Notes under the pieces: model-generated
The model's input: the letters and a program-made list of their open reading frames with translations, nothing else
Told to the model about the DNA's origin: nothing
Database searches by the model: none
Source of the DNA: CAXTTV01 sp964247295
GTDB taxonomy: Bacteria > Chloroflexota > Ktedonobacteria > Ktedonobacterales > Ktedonobacteraceae
Direction: 5' to 3'
Length of the DNA stretch: 46,399 nt
NCBI GenBank assembly: GCA_964247295.1
Contig: CAXTTV010000013.1
Location: forward strand, 1 to 46,399
Shown: positions 7,954 to 16,322 of the stretch, one piece after another
Layout: each line of letters opens with the position of its first letter
How positions within the stretch are numbered: position 1 is the first letter of the stretch
Program-made: the position numbers and the translations under genes

Positions 7954-9366
7954 ATGGACGACAATAGACAGAATGAGACTTCTCAAGAGGACTCGATGGG
8001 TTCTGGGGCTGTTGGGGGTGAGACGTGGACGGATCGAGGGAACAAAGCCGCTCAAGAGGGGGATTATGATGCGGCGGTCGATGCTTTTGAGCAGGCGGTA
8101 GAGGAAGATCCCAACGATGCCCGTGCCCGCTATAATCTGGCTCTGGCACAGCAGTATCAGGGGGACTCTGAACTGGCGATTGCTGGCTATCGACGTGCGG
8201 TTGATCTGGACCCTGAGTTAATTGAGGGATATACGAATCTCGGCAATCTCTATAATGAGTTAGGGATGCACGAGGAGGCTCTAGAAACGTTTCAGCAAGG
8301 GTTAGATATTCAGCCTGATAATGATGAGTTTTATGTGAACGTTGGCGATTCTTATCGTATTCAGAACTTGTATCAAGATGCGGCTCAAGCCTATCGTCAG
8401 GCGTTGATCTTGAACCCTACAAATACGCTGGCTTCTGACAATCTTCAGGATGTTCGAGCGCGTATTAATGGGCAGTTGCGCCGCTTAATGGAGCAGGAGC
8501 ACTCGATCGATCAGGACCCTCGCGATATTTCACGGTACGCTGAGCTGGTAAGCCTTTATCTGGATATGCGCCGCTATGATGATGCCCTCTCGGTTGCCAA
8601 TCAGATTATGGCTCTGGCCCCCGATGACCGTACGGTCTATGATGTGATGGCCTCTCTCTATGAGCAGATGGGTGACCGCGATCAGGCTTCGGAGATTTAC
8701 CAACGCATTGTGGCGCTTTATCCAGATGATGCCGATGCCTGGGAGCATCTGGGGACCTGGCGCTCTCTTCAGAACCGTACCGATGATGCCCTGGCTGCCT
8801 ATACCGAGTCGGTTCGTCTAGAACCCCGTCGCGTCACCGCTCGTTTTAGTCTGGCGGAAACCTATCTGGAGGGCGAGCGCTACGATGAGGCTCTGGCGAT
8901 CTATCAGGGATTGGTAAACGATCGGGAAAACCTGGAAGAGGACGATCAGGCGGCGGCGTATGCTGGTCTGGCAGAAACCTATAATTCACTTGGGCGCTAC
9001 AATGAGGCGATTGAGACCGCGCGGGCAATGCTCAGCGCCTTTGAGGATGATCCCGAGGGGCATTACCAGCTCGCGACCGCCTACGATGCGCTTGGGCGTC
9101 ATGAGGAGGCGATCCAGAGCTATCAGAATGCGATCCAGGGCGATCCCCTCAACGCCGATTATTATAACGATCTGGCCGATACCTATCGGGAAGTTGGCCG
9201 CAATAATGAGGCGCTGGAGACGGTTCAGCAGGCGATCGCGATGGACCCTTCGATGGTTGTCGCATATGAGACGCAAGCTCAAGTGCTCAATTCTCTAGGG
9301 AGAACAGCGGAGGCCGAAGTGGCGGCAGAGCAGGCGCGCAATCTACGCCGTTCCGAAGCTATCTAA
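7954..9366 (+). CDS. Tetratricopeptide-repeat protein
   Basis: Protein of 470 aa made almost entirely of 34-residue TPR units, about eleven to twelve, starting near residue 20. Recurring signatures are A..Y..AL.L.P, as in YDAAVDAFEQAVEEDPNDAR and YNEAIETARAML. The short acidic N-terminus has no signal peptide or membrane segment, so a cytoplasmic scaffold or co-chaperone role is likely. The ATG at 7954 is chosen because AGGAGAG sits 6-8 nt before it; an ATG at 7930 in the same frame lacks a ribosome-binding site. Partners cannot be deduced. A bidirectional-looking terminator follows. Confidence 0.9.
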   Translation: MDDNRQNETSQEDSMGSGAVGGETWTDRGNKAAQEGDYDAAVDAFEQAVEEDPNDARARYNLALAQQYQGDSELAIAGYRRAVDLDPELIEGYTNLGNLYNELGMHEEALETFQQGLDIQPDNDEFYVNVGDSYRIQNLYQDAAQAYRQALILNPTNTLASDNLQDVRARINGQLRRLMEQEHSIDQDPRDISRYAELVSLYLDMRRYDDALSVANQIMALAPDDRTVYDVMASLYEQMGDRDQASEIYQRIVALYPDDADAWEHLGTWRSLQNRTDDALAAYTESVRLEPRRVTARFSLAETYLEGERYDEALAIYQGLVNDRENLEEDDQAAAYAGLAETYNSLGRYNEAIETARAMLSAFEDDPEGHYQLATAYDALGRHEEAIQSYQNAIQGDPLNADYYNDLADTYREVGRNNEALETVQQAIAMDPSMVVAYETQAQVLNSLGRTAEAEVAAEQARNLRRSEAI

Positions 9367-9385
9367 TCCACTTGATCCTAAAAGC

Positions 9386-9424
9386 AAGCTCCCACCGGAG
9401 TCTATATCCGGTAGGGGCTTTTTT
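9386..9424. terminator. Terminator shared by convergent genes
   Basis: AAGCTCCCACCGGA (9386-9399) pairs with TCCGGTAGGGGCTT (9407-9420), with one mismatch, and a T-run follows at 9419-9424. On the minus strand the hairpin is followed by a TTTTA tract, so it may serve both the TPR gene and the convergent MNT-HepT gene. Confidence 0.85.
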
Positions 9425-9426
9425 GA

Positions 9427-10275
9427 TTACTCAGCGGCTCGATTGATCCGCCCGATGCTTTCAATAAAGCTTTGAAGATCATTGACATAATGTGAAAGGT
9501 CGCTATGGATCTGCCTGTGGTCTATCAAGCTGTTGCTCCAAACAAGGCTTTCGCGCAGGTTTACAAGATTTTCCAGGCGGTAGGCCAGTTCGCGCGGGAT
9601 CAATTTTTGGTTCGCGATCACGCTAAGATGCTCGTGATAAGCTTCGGGACGGCGCAATCCCTGCGAGGCGATCAGAAGTCCACAGATCTGGAGGCAGGCT
9701 TCGATGACAATCTGAAGGTAGCGATCCGCCAGCCCATAGTGCTGAGGGGTCTGACTGAACTGCTCAGGATCATCATCGGCGAGCTCTTTCAGGATAGGGA
9801 TGGCCTCTTGAACTTGCCTGATATACGGTTGGAGGAGATCGACCTCGATTGATGGTTGAACACGTGGCGAGAGTCGGCGGCTTAGAGCCTGACTTTGCAT
9901 CTCGTCAAACTTTTTGAAATCCAGGTAATCCAGGACCGCTTTTGTCTCAAACTGAACTCGTTGTTTTTCGTCGCGGCTATATAGGATCTGTCCATACTTA
10001 ATTACTTGAAGCTTTAGCAACAAAGAAGCTTGATTGAGGATCACTACGTCGATCGTATCCGCTTCAAGCCGTCGCGTGAGCTCGCTTAAAAAGTAGAATT
10101 GATAGTCGAGAAACTGATCAGAAGTGATCTGTTCTGTTAGTAAAATGGCGATATCGACATCACTAAGTTGTCCAAAGGAGGCGCGACTGGTCAGGGAGCC
10201 CGCCAGATATGCGGTTTTGACCGGTGCTTGAGCAAACAATTGATTCAGACGGGCTTGCTTCTCGAATAAATTCAT
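9427..10275 (-). CDS. Fused MNT nucleotidyltransferase-HepT-like protein
   Basis: Single 282-aa chain joining both halves of the MNT/HepT toxin-antitoxin system. Residues 1-~110 are a minimal nucleotidyltransferase with GS at 26-27, SDVD at 38-41 and a third Asp at 76 (DTIDVVIL), so the AMP-transfer site looks intact. Residues ~145-275 match HepT/DUF86 (HEPN fold). At the place of the family's Rx4HxY motif the sequence reads RESLVWSN: R241 is kept, but the RNase His is Trp246 and the AMP-accepting Tyr is Asn248. The toxin half is therefore predicted inactive as an RNase. GGAGGGACTAG precedes the ATG. The gene stands alone and may be a domesticated nucleotidyltransferase. Confidence 0.82.
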   Translation of the reverse strand: MNLFEKQARLNQLFAQAPVKTAYLAGSLTSRASFGQLSDVDIAILLTEQITSDQFLDYQFYFLSELTRRLEADTIDVVILNQASLLLKLQVIKYGQILYSRDEKQRVQFETKAVLDYLDFKKFDEMQSQALSRRLSPRVQPSIEVDLLQPYIRQVQEAIPILKELADDDPEQFSQTPQHYGLADRYLQIVIEACLQICGLLIASQGLRRPEAYHEHLSVIANQKLIPRELAYRLENLVNLRESLVWSNSLIDHRQIHSDLSHYVNDLQSFIESIGRINRAAE

Positions 10276-10425
10276 CTAGTCCCTCCGAAGAAAAGCAAAA
10301 AAACGCATTCAAACGAGAAAGGAAAAAATAAAAGTTTCTGTTTTCTTCGGAATGAGTATCTGGCATACTTCTATTATAACTGAGACGAGAGCAAAAATCT
10401 CTTTTTTTATCAGCGGATTATTCGT

Positions 10426-11100
10426 CTATCCCTCAACCCATTCCTCACCGTCTACCGCGACCTCTTTTTTCCAGATTGGTACGGTTGCCTTCAGGGTGTC
10501 TATCAGGTAGCGGCAGACCTCAAAGGCTTCGGCGCGATGTGGGGAGGCGACAACGATGATGACGCTGGCTTCACCAATCTCTAATCGACCGGTCCGATGG
10601 GCCACGGCGATCCTTTCGACGCCCCAGCGCTGTCGAGCCTGTTCACAGATCTGCCCGATCTGTTTTCGGGCCATCTCCTCATAGATTTCATATTCAAGGT
10701 ATCTTACGCTTTTGCCGCGAGCGTGATCGCGGACAACGCCCTCGAACACGACGATCCCACCAATGCTGGAATGAGAGACCGCCGCGATCAGTTCTTCGCG
10801 TTGCAGCGGCTCTCGGGTAAGCTGAATAATTGGTTCCATCGGCGCGCCTTCTGATTGTCCTCCGCCCATTGGAGGAATAAAGACCAGCTCATCCCCCTCA
10901 TGCAGTTCGGTCTCGGTTGACACATAGGCGGCATTGAGGGCCAGCAGGGAGCGCTCCATCAAGGGTCGGACGCGCGGCTCCCGCTGCTGAAGTAGTTGCC
11001 GGACCGTGGAGATTGTCGCGCCCTCATTTGTGGATAGTGACTCTTCGCTCACGCCCATCACATCGCGGAACGAAGCAAAATAGCGGATTCGGATCTGCAT
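10426..11100 (-). CDS. moaX: Fused molybdopterin synthase MoaD-MoaE
   Basis: Molybdopterin synthase converts cyclic pyranopterin monophosphate to molybdopterin using the thiocarboxylate of MoaD. Here both subunits are one 224-aa chain: MoaD-like residues 1-81, ending FIPPMGGG (79-81), then a ~9-residue linker and a MoaE domain (from PIIQLTREPL; VFEGVVRDHARGKSV, HRTGRLEIGEASV, ATVPIWKKE). The C-terminal di-glycine that must be freed for thiocarboxylation is internal, so cleavage after the glycines is expected, as described for mycobacterial MoaX. The start is uncertain: a good GGAGGAG lies ~27 nt upstream, with a 7-bp hairpin (11107-11128) in between. No other Moco genes are nearby. Confidence 0.92.
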   Translation of the reverse strand: MQIRIRYFASFRDVMGVSEESLSTNEGATISTVRQLLQQREPRVRPLMERSLLALNAAYVSTETELHEGDELVFIPPMGGGQSEGAPMEPIIQLTREPLQREELIAAVSHSSIGGIVVFEGVVRDHARGKSVRYLEYEIYEEMARKQIGQICEQARQRWGVERIAVAHRTGRLEIGEASVIIVVASPHRAEAFEVCRYLIDTLKATVPIWKKEVAVDGEEWVEG

Positions 11101-11106
11101 ACCTGC

Positions 11107-11128
11107 GAGCGGCCCTTACGAGCCGCTC
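11107..11128 (-). promoter_or_regulatory. Hairpin between ribosome-binding site and moaX start
   Basis: GAGCGGC (11107-11113) and GCCGCTC (11122-11128) form a 7-bp stem in the moaX leader. On the minus strand GGAGGA lies directly upstream of the hairpin and the ATG 6 nt downstream. Folding could bring the ribosome-binding site next to the start codon, or occlude it. Confidence 0.4.
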
Positions 11129-11206
11129 CTCCTTTTCTGATCACAGGTCCACCGCAGATGGTAGTCCTGTCTTGTTTGCGTATTGTTGAAGCAACGGGTT
11201 CTCTGT

Positions 11207-12673
11207 TTAACGTGCGGCAAGTTTTACGGCCAGCTCCGCCAGGGAGCGTACGGCCACACCCGTTCCACCTTTCTCCTGATAGGGCTTCTTCTCAAGATAA
11301 CTGGTCCCGGCGATGTCCAGGTGAGCCCAGCGGCTCTCACCAACAAACTGCTGGAGGATCTTGGCTGCCGTTACAGAGGAGGCTTTGGGGCCCGCGCTCT
11401 GCTTGATATCAGCGACCTCGCTTTTGATATAGTCCATATATTCTTCATCGATGGGCATTGGCCAGTATTTCTCACCAGCCTGCCGACCGGCCTCAATAAT
11501 ATCGTTGGTGAGCTGCTCGTCATTGCTGAAAAGGCCCGTCATCGTGTAACCCAGAGCCACAACAATGCCTCCGGTCAGGGTGGCGACATCAATAATCGGG
11601 TCAAGCCCCTCTTTAACGGCGTACGAGAGGGCATCGGCCAGCACCAGACGACCCTCGGCATCGGTATTGTTGATCTCGATGGTTTTACCGTTCATGATCT
11701 TCAAGATGTCGCCGGGCAGATAGGAGGTCCCACTAGGGAGATTCTCCGCTGAAGAAACAAAAGCCGTGACATTGATCACGGGTTTCAGGCGAGCAATCGC
11801 CTGCATCGCGCCAATAACGGCGGCGGCCCCACCCATGTCCCCCTTCATCTCGTCCATATTGGCGGCTGGCTTGATCGAGATGCCACCGCTATCAAAGGTG
11901 ATGCCTTTGCCGACCAGGGCCAGTCCCTTCTGGGTATCTGGCGCGCCTTTGTACTGGAGAATGATAAACTTGGGGGCCTGAGCACTCCCCTTAGAGACGG
12001 CGAGCAGTCCTCCCATCCCCAATTGTTCCATCTCGGGTTTATCGATGATCCGACTTTCCAGTCCTACGTTCCGGGCCATCTCTTGAGCGCGGTTTGCCAG
12101 TTCCGTGGGTGTAAGCACATTGGGGGGCTCATTAATCAGATCGCGAGCGAAGTTTGTGGCCTCGCCCAGCGCCAGGCCGCGTTGAAGCGCCTGTTCCGCG
12201 TTAGTATTGCCAGTCGCAAGAACCTTGACGCTTTCCAGGGCCTTTGTTTTCTCGCCCGTCTGATATTTGCGGAACGTATACGTGCCGATAAGCGCGCCCT
12301 CAACCTCTGCCTGCATCCCGGCCTCATCGCTGGCGATCGCCAGGATTACCTGACGGGCCGCTGTACTTTGTAGGTGGCGGGTGGCTGCCGCGCTGGCCCG
12401 GCGAATGCCCTGCCCCTGGCTCCCCAGCCCGACGAGAATGATCCTCTTTACTTCCAGTTTGCCAAGCGTATAGATCGTCGCGAGCTCTCCCTGCGCGGCA
12501 TTAAATTCACCGGCTGCGGCAATCTCGCTCAGCACCCCACCCAGGGCGCTATCAACCTCTTTAGCGATAGGAGAGAGGGTAACGGTTTTGCTCCCTTTCT
12601 CACGAGAGGCGCTCACAATCAGAGCATCACCGCTCAGTTGCTGCACCTTGTCTGTTGTGACCTCGATTTTCAT
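11207..12673 (-). CDS. pepA: Leucyl aminopeptidase (M17, PepA)
   Basis: Cytosolic di-metal aminopeptidase of 488 aa that removes N-terminal residues from peptides. The N-terminal macro-like domain (~1-150) is followed by the M17 catalytic domain, with LVGKGITFDSGGISIKP (metal-binding Lys and Asp) and the family signature NTDAEGRLVLADAL. AHLDIAGTSY and GGTGVAVRSLAELA near the end are also typical. The internal ATG at 12673 is preferred over ATGs 6 and 42 nt upstream because TTGGAG then lies 8 nt before it. Downstream comes moaX; the response regulator lies upstream behind a weak terminator. Confidence 0.95.
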   Translation of the reverse strand: MKIEVTTDKVQQLSGDALIVSASREKGSKTVTLSPIAKEVDSALGGVLSEIAAAGEFNAAQGELATIYTLGKLEVKRIILVGLGSQGQGIRRASAAATRHLQSTAARQVILAIASDEAGMQAEVEGALIGTYTFRKYQTGEKTKALESVKVLATGNTNAEQALQRGLALGEATNFARDLINEPPNVLTPTELANRAQEMARNVGLESRIIDKPEMEQLGMGGLLAVSKGSAQAPKFIILQYKGAPDTQKGLALVGKGITFDSGGISIKPAANMDEMKGDMGGAAAVIGAMQAIARLKPVINVTAFVSSAENLPSGTSYLPGDILKIMNGKTIEINNTDAEGRLVLADALSYAVKEGLDPIIDVATLTGGIVVALGYTMTGLFSNDEQLTNDIIEAGRQAGEKYWPMPIDEEYMDYIKSEVADIKQSAGPKASSVTAAKILQQFVGESRWAHLDIAGTSYLEKKPYQEKGGTGVAVRSLAELAVKLAAR

Positions 12674-12720
12674 TGACATAACTCCAAGATATTGTATTTC
12701 CGTTGTCCAGGCCAAAAGAG

Positions 12721-12744
12721 AGAACCGACCATAAAAATGGCCGG
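12721..12744 (-). terminator. Possible terminator after the response regulator
   Basis: On the minus strand CCGGCCAT and ATGGTCGG pair over 8 positions (one G-U) around a TTTT loop, followed by a T-rich TTCTCTCTTTT stretch. It is moderate at best. Confidence 0.4.
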
Positions 12745-12810
12745 CCCTCCTTTCTTCTAAACGTGGTAAAGATGTCTACCTCTATGATATCAGACGCGAA
12801 TGGTTCCTCG

Positions 12811-13218
12811 CTATATATCTGCCTGTCCTTTTTCGCGATGGGGCAGTAAGCGGTCGACCACCTCAAGCAACTGTCGGGGCTTAAATGGTTTAATCAGATA
12901 TTCAGTGCAGCCACTGCGCATAGCGGCCTCGCTCTCATCATTGAGGGCATACGCAGTCACCGCGACAATTGGCACCTCTGCCATGTTGGGGCGAGCGCGG
13001 ATCAATTCGGTAGTCCGGTAGCCATCCAGCACGGGCATAAAGAGATCTGTCAGGATCAGATCAACCTGTTCCAGATCCAGAAGATCCAGAGCCTCGGACC
13101 CATTGCTTGCCTGTATGCAGCGATAGCCGCGTGTGGAGAGGACCCGCTCGATGAGTAGACGGTTCGATTGATCGTTCTCTATAATCAAGATAGTTGGTTG
13201 TTGTGTTGTTGTTGTCAT
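12811..13218 (-). CDS. Single-domain response regulator
   Basis: CheY-like receiver of 135 aa without an output domain. The acidic pair is in IIENDQ, the phospho-acceptor is D58 in ILTDLFMP, and the switch Thr88 (VAVTAY) and Lys110 (LIKPF) are present. It starts 44 nt after the histidine kinase stop, so the two form one transcript and the kinase is its likely phosphodonor. Lacking a DNA-binding domain, it probably acts through protein contacts or passes phosphate on. Confidence 0.94.
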   Translation of the reverse strand: MTTTTQQPTILIIENDQSNRLLIERVLSTRGYRCIQASNGSEALDLLDLEQVDLILTDLFMPVLDGYRTTELIRARPNMAEVPIVAVTAYALNDESEAAMRSGCTEYLIKPFKPRQLLEVVDRLLPHREKGQADI

Positions 13219-13262
13219 CTTTCTCCACCTTCCGGCATAGGAATAAAAGTCTTTTTATAGGC

Positions 13263-15773
13263 TCAGATGCGAGCGGGAGCTGGCACGACTGGTAGCGTGA
13301 ATGAGAACGTTGAGCCCTGGCCCACAGTACTTTCTACCGCGACTTCACCGCCCTGCAATTCGATAAGTTTGCGCGCGATGGTCAGGCCGAGGCCCGTCCC
13401 ACCGAACTGACGGGTCGTACTACCGTCTGCCTGCCGGAACGCCTCGAAGATATAGTCGAGGGCGGCAGGCGAGATACCGATCCCGGTATCGTGAACTGAA
13501 ACCCGGACCAGATCATAATTCTTCAAGAAGGCACAGGAAATCCGCACTTCCCCTTTTTCCGTGAACTTCAAAGCGTTCGAGACCATATTCAACACGATCT
13601 GGCGAATGCGATGCCCATCAGCCAGAACTTGTGGCAAATGCTGTTCCGTTTCCAGGTACAGGGAGAGCCCTTTCGTATCTGCCAGAGGTTTAAGCTGGCT
13701 AATTACGTCACTCAGGCTTTTCTCCAGGGTCAGGGGTTCAACCTTGACCTCCAGATGATCTGCTTCAATCTTTGATAGATCCAGCATATCGTTTACCAGA
13801 TGTGATAGATCCTCGGCCCGATCCACCATAAGCTGGAGATGATCATGCTGCTCCTGCGTGAGCTCCCCATCCACAAATCCTTCTAAAATCAGTCCCCCAT
13901 AACTGATAATACTATGGAGTGGTGTGCGGAGCTCATGGGTGACGGTTGCCAGAAATTGCGATTTCAAATTATTCACACGTTCCAGCTCGGCATTTTTCTC
14001 TTTCACCTCAGAAAAGAAGAGAGAGTTTTGCAGAGCCATTGTGGTCTGGATCGCGGCTGTGCTGAGCAGAAACTGATCGCGGTCCGTCATCTGGTACGGA
14101 TAATCTCGATAAATCATAAATGCGCCAATCGCCTGATTTTGAAGCGAGAGGGGGACCGCGATCGCTGATTGGTAGCCCTCATTGAGGGCAAGCTGAATCC
14201 ACTTTTCCCTGCGATATTCCGAGGTCGCGGCGATATCCTCCACATACGCGATTTTATGTTTCTGCATCGCTTTGTTTGCTAGCAGCAGATCTAGCTCACG
14301 CAGGGCGGTACGTGGGATTTTTGGTCGAGCGCTCTCATTTGGCGTGGGACCTGGCGACTGTTGAGATGGCTGACGCTTGCCATTGGATCGGTGATTGGGG
14401 AGGGCGGCCAGCTTGGACGTGGCCGCCATGGTGATATCCCCCTCGGGATCAATATGTACATCCACTATGCTAGATTTACTTATTTCCGATGTGCGTTGCT
14501 CAGGGCTCCATTGCGCCACGGCCCAGGGGATCTCCATATCTCGGCCAAAAAGCTGAAGTGAGACATGGCACGCGTGCATGATCTTTCCAATCTGGCTCAC
14601 AACCTTGCCCAGCAGATCATCTACATTTAAGGTAGAGATAAGCGTGTCATTCATAATCAACAGTTTCCCAAGCTGTTGAGTGATCTCCTGGCTCTCTTTA
14701 TCTTGCAGATAGAGCGCCTCTAACATTGCTTGAAACGCCTGGATAACCGTCCGCACTTCTTCAGCCTGAGGTTGAAGCTCCTGACCCGTGGTCGCGTAGG
14801 CAATTTTAGATGTTTGATGCTGAAGGAGAGCCAACGGACGAATAAGCAGCACTCGCACAAACTGAGTATAGAGTGCTGCTCCTAGGGCCAGGACAAAAAT
14901 GCTAATTGCCAGAAGTATCCATAAAGAATTGCTGATGTTTCCTGCAAAGGTATAAAGCGGTTCCAGAGTTCCAACCATAAGCGTTGGTGACCCGGTTACC
15001 TCTCCCTGAACTGTTATTGGTTCCGCCAGAGCCAGGAATGGTTGATCTTGTAGAATACGCTGTGGAGTACCGGCACCACAGATCTGCGGAGGTGCGTTCA
15101 GGATCGCCGGCTGGGTTGAGCTTACGATCTGACCTTTCACGCAAAGAAATACCTGAACTCGGGCTGTTTCTGCCAGTGAGAGAGATAATTGATTGTCTAC
15201 CACCTGCGATGCCATCATCACGCCGATCTGCTCTCCCTGAGTGTTATAGATGGGGAATGCGAAGCGCCTGCTCCAAAAGGGGGGGGATTGTTTCTGAGTG
15301 GACGCCTCCAGAGTGAAGGCGGTCTGCCCATTCAAGCTGCGGGCGAGAAGCTCCTCATTTTCTAGTGGAAGCCCGATAGCTTGAGCGGTCTGAGCTTGAG
15401 CAACTATCTGTCGCTGTGGTGAGATCAGTGTTATCTGATCTATCCCATATTGGGCGAGCAGAGATGTCAACTGATCATTTGTCTGGGGGAGTTGCCCATT
15501 TGTAGAACCTGAATGTCCTGCCTGAGCAAAGGACGCACCAAGACGTGGATCATGTGTAATCTGGGAAAGCTGATCCACGAGAGCTGTCTGGTCTTTTGTG
15601 TATGCCTGCTTAATTGAAAAAAGGTGACCTCTGGCATTACTTCTCGCTGTGTGCTCAGACATATAAGTGAGCGCCCCCCAGGACGCGATCGCAAAGAGCA
15701 CAATACAGAGCAGAAGCGTCAGAATAGCGAAAGAGACCAGTTTGCCGCCTGATGTCTGTAGTTTGGAGCGCAT
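13263..15773 (-). CDS. Membrane sensor histidine kinase with GAF domain
   Basis: Protein of 836 aa. A transmembrane segment (~13-36) and a second (~278-303) flank a ~240-residue extracytoplasmic sensor of the double-Cache type. A HAMP-like linker follows (~305-360), then a GAF domain (~365-595) interrupted by a low-complexity insert (RSNGKRQPSQQSPGPTPNES). The HisKA domain has H613 in THELRTPLHS, and the HATPase domain shows the N box (NMVSNALKF), DTGIGI and GGTGLGLTIA. GAAAGG precedes the ATG. Transcription must pass the terminator of RNA unit 2, which ends ~12 nt before the gene, so regulation by read-through is possible. The signal is unknown. Confidence 0.94.
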   Translation of the reverse strand: MRSKLQTSGGKLVSFAILTLLLCIVLFAIASWGALTYMSEHTARSNARGHLFSIKQAYTKDQTALVDQLSQITHDPRLGASFAQAGHSGSTNGQLPQTNDQLTSLLAQYGIDQITLISPQRQIVAQAQTAQAIGLPLENEELLARSLNGQTAFTLEASTQKQSPPFWSRRFAFPIYNTQGEQIGVMMASQVVDNQLSLSLAETARVQVFLCVKGQIVSSTQPAILNAPPQICGAGTPQRILQDQPFLALAEPITVQGEVTGSPTLMVGTLEPLYTFAGNISNSLWILLAISIFVLALGAALYTQFVRVLLIRPLALLQHQTSKIAYATTGQELQPQAEEVRTVIQAFQAMLEALYLQDKESQEITQQLGKLLIMNDTLISTLNVDDLLGKVVSQIGKIMHACHVSLQLFGRDMEIPWAVAQWSPEQRTSEISKSSIVDVHIDPEGDITMAATSKLAALPNHRSNGKRQPSQQSPGPTPNESARPKIPRTALRELDLLLANKAMQKHKIAYVEDIAATSEYRREKWIQLALNEGYQSAIAVPLSLQNQAIGAFMIYRDYPYQMTDRDQFLLSTAAIQTTMALQNSLFFSEVKEKNAELERVNNLKSQFLATVTHELRTPLHSIISYGGLILEGFVDGELTQEQHDHLQLMVDRAEDLSHLVNDMLDLSKIEADHLEVKVEPLTLEKSLSDVISQLKPLADTKGLSLYLETEQHLPQVLADGHRIRQIVLNMVSNALKFTEKGEVRISCAFLKNYDLVRVSVHDTGIGISPAALDYIFEAFRQADGSTTRQFGGTGLGLTIARKLIELQGGEVAVESTVGQGSTFSFTLPVVPAPARI

Positions 15774-15786
15774 ACCGACCTTTCAA

Positions 15787-15993
15787 CAGAAAAAGCAAGG
15801 GAAGAACGGGGTGCCAGCTCGTTCTCCCCCTACTGCGCATCTGCGTTCATCGTAAAAGCACAGAGCGGAGACTCTAGGAGGGGCGTGTATCATACCTCAT
15901 GGGGAAAAGGTGATACATAAAATAGATGGACGCACCAAGTCATTCGTTGAGGTGGATCTGCTTGAATTCGTACATCCCGCGTTCCTTCCAGGT
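15787..15993 (-). ncRNA. Structured RNA unit 2 (proximal to the histidine kinase)
   Basis: A ~205-nt unit running from a -10 box TATAAT (16000-16005) to a terminator hairpin (15800-15829) and short T-run. It is homologous to unit 1 at 16115-16316; a 34-nt block (15947-15980 here, 16269-16302 there) is identical. It folds into P1 (GGGATG.ACG with CGT.CATC; one mismatch) and P2 (GTATCACCT with AGG-TA-TGATAC, 15887-15916) with a C-rich loop TTTTCCCCATG. P2 differs from unit 1 by two compensatory pair changes. The terminator stem is capped by AGCTGGCACCCC, identical in both units. It could be a small RNA or a leader/attenuator of the kinase gene. No known RNA family was recognised. Confidence 0.6.
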
Positions 15994-15999
15994 CTACTT

Positions 16000-16005
16000 A
16001 TTATA
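16000..16005 (-). promoter_or_regulatory. -10 box of RNA unit 2
   Basis: TATAAT on the minus strand, about 7 nt before the inferred 5' end of unit 2. No convincing -35 box is seen. Confidence 0.45.
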
Positions 16006-16114
16006 ACGCACGAGAAACGAAATCGTTGCGAGATTCGCCCCCAATTTCCGCACGGACTAAAAAAACAATTTCTTGCGCTTTCTAACCTTCTTTCAGGGAA
16101 GGTCGGGAAGCTCT

Positions 16115-16316
16115 CGCGCAAAAAAAAAGTAAGGAAAGAACGGGGTGCCAGCTCGTTCTTTCCTTACAAGGCGTATGCAAAAAGCAACGCACAGCTTTAG
16201 GAGGCGCGCGTGCTCACCTTATGGGGAGGAGGTGGCACGGAAAAGTGAATGTACGCTCTAAGCCATTGTTGAGGTGGATCTGCTTGAATTCGTACATCCC
16301 GCTATCCATCCTATGC
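16115..16316 (-). ncRNA. Structured RNA unit 1 (distal copy)
   Basis: A ~200-nt unit with an extended -10 box TGCTATAAT (TATAAT 16323-16328) and a strong terminator: GTAAGGAAAGAACG pairs over 14 bp with its complement, followed by nine T on the minus strand. P1 pairs ATGTACG (16291-16297) with CGTACAT (16249-16255). P2 pairs GTGCCACCT with AGGTG-A-GCAC (16210-16238) around a CCTCCCCATA loop. P1, P2, the conserved CCTCCTARAG segment and the terminator loop all recur in unit 2 in the same order. An ATG in P1 opens a 27-codon frame, but this frame is cut after 11 codons in unit 2, so it is probably not coding. Confidence 0.65.
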
Positions 16317-16322
16317 ATGGGT

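Noticed and set aside
11183..11752. 189-codon plus-strand frame antisense to pepA
   Set aside because: Shadow of the aminopeptidase gene; the minus-strand product has full M17 motifs and this frame has none.
15901..16300. Leader peptides starting MYEFKQIHLN in both RNA units
   Set aside because: The shared residues come from an identical nucleotide block. The frames end at 11 and 27 codons with no conserved continuation, and the ATG is buried in P1. A coding role is not excluded but is less likely.
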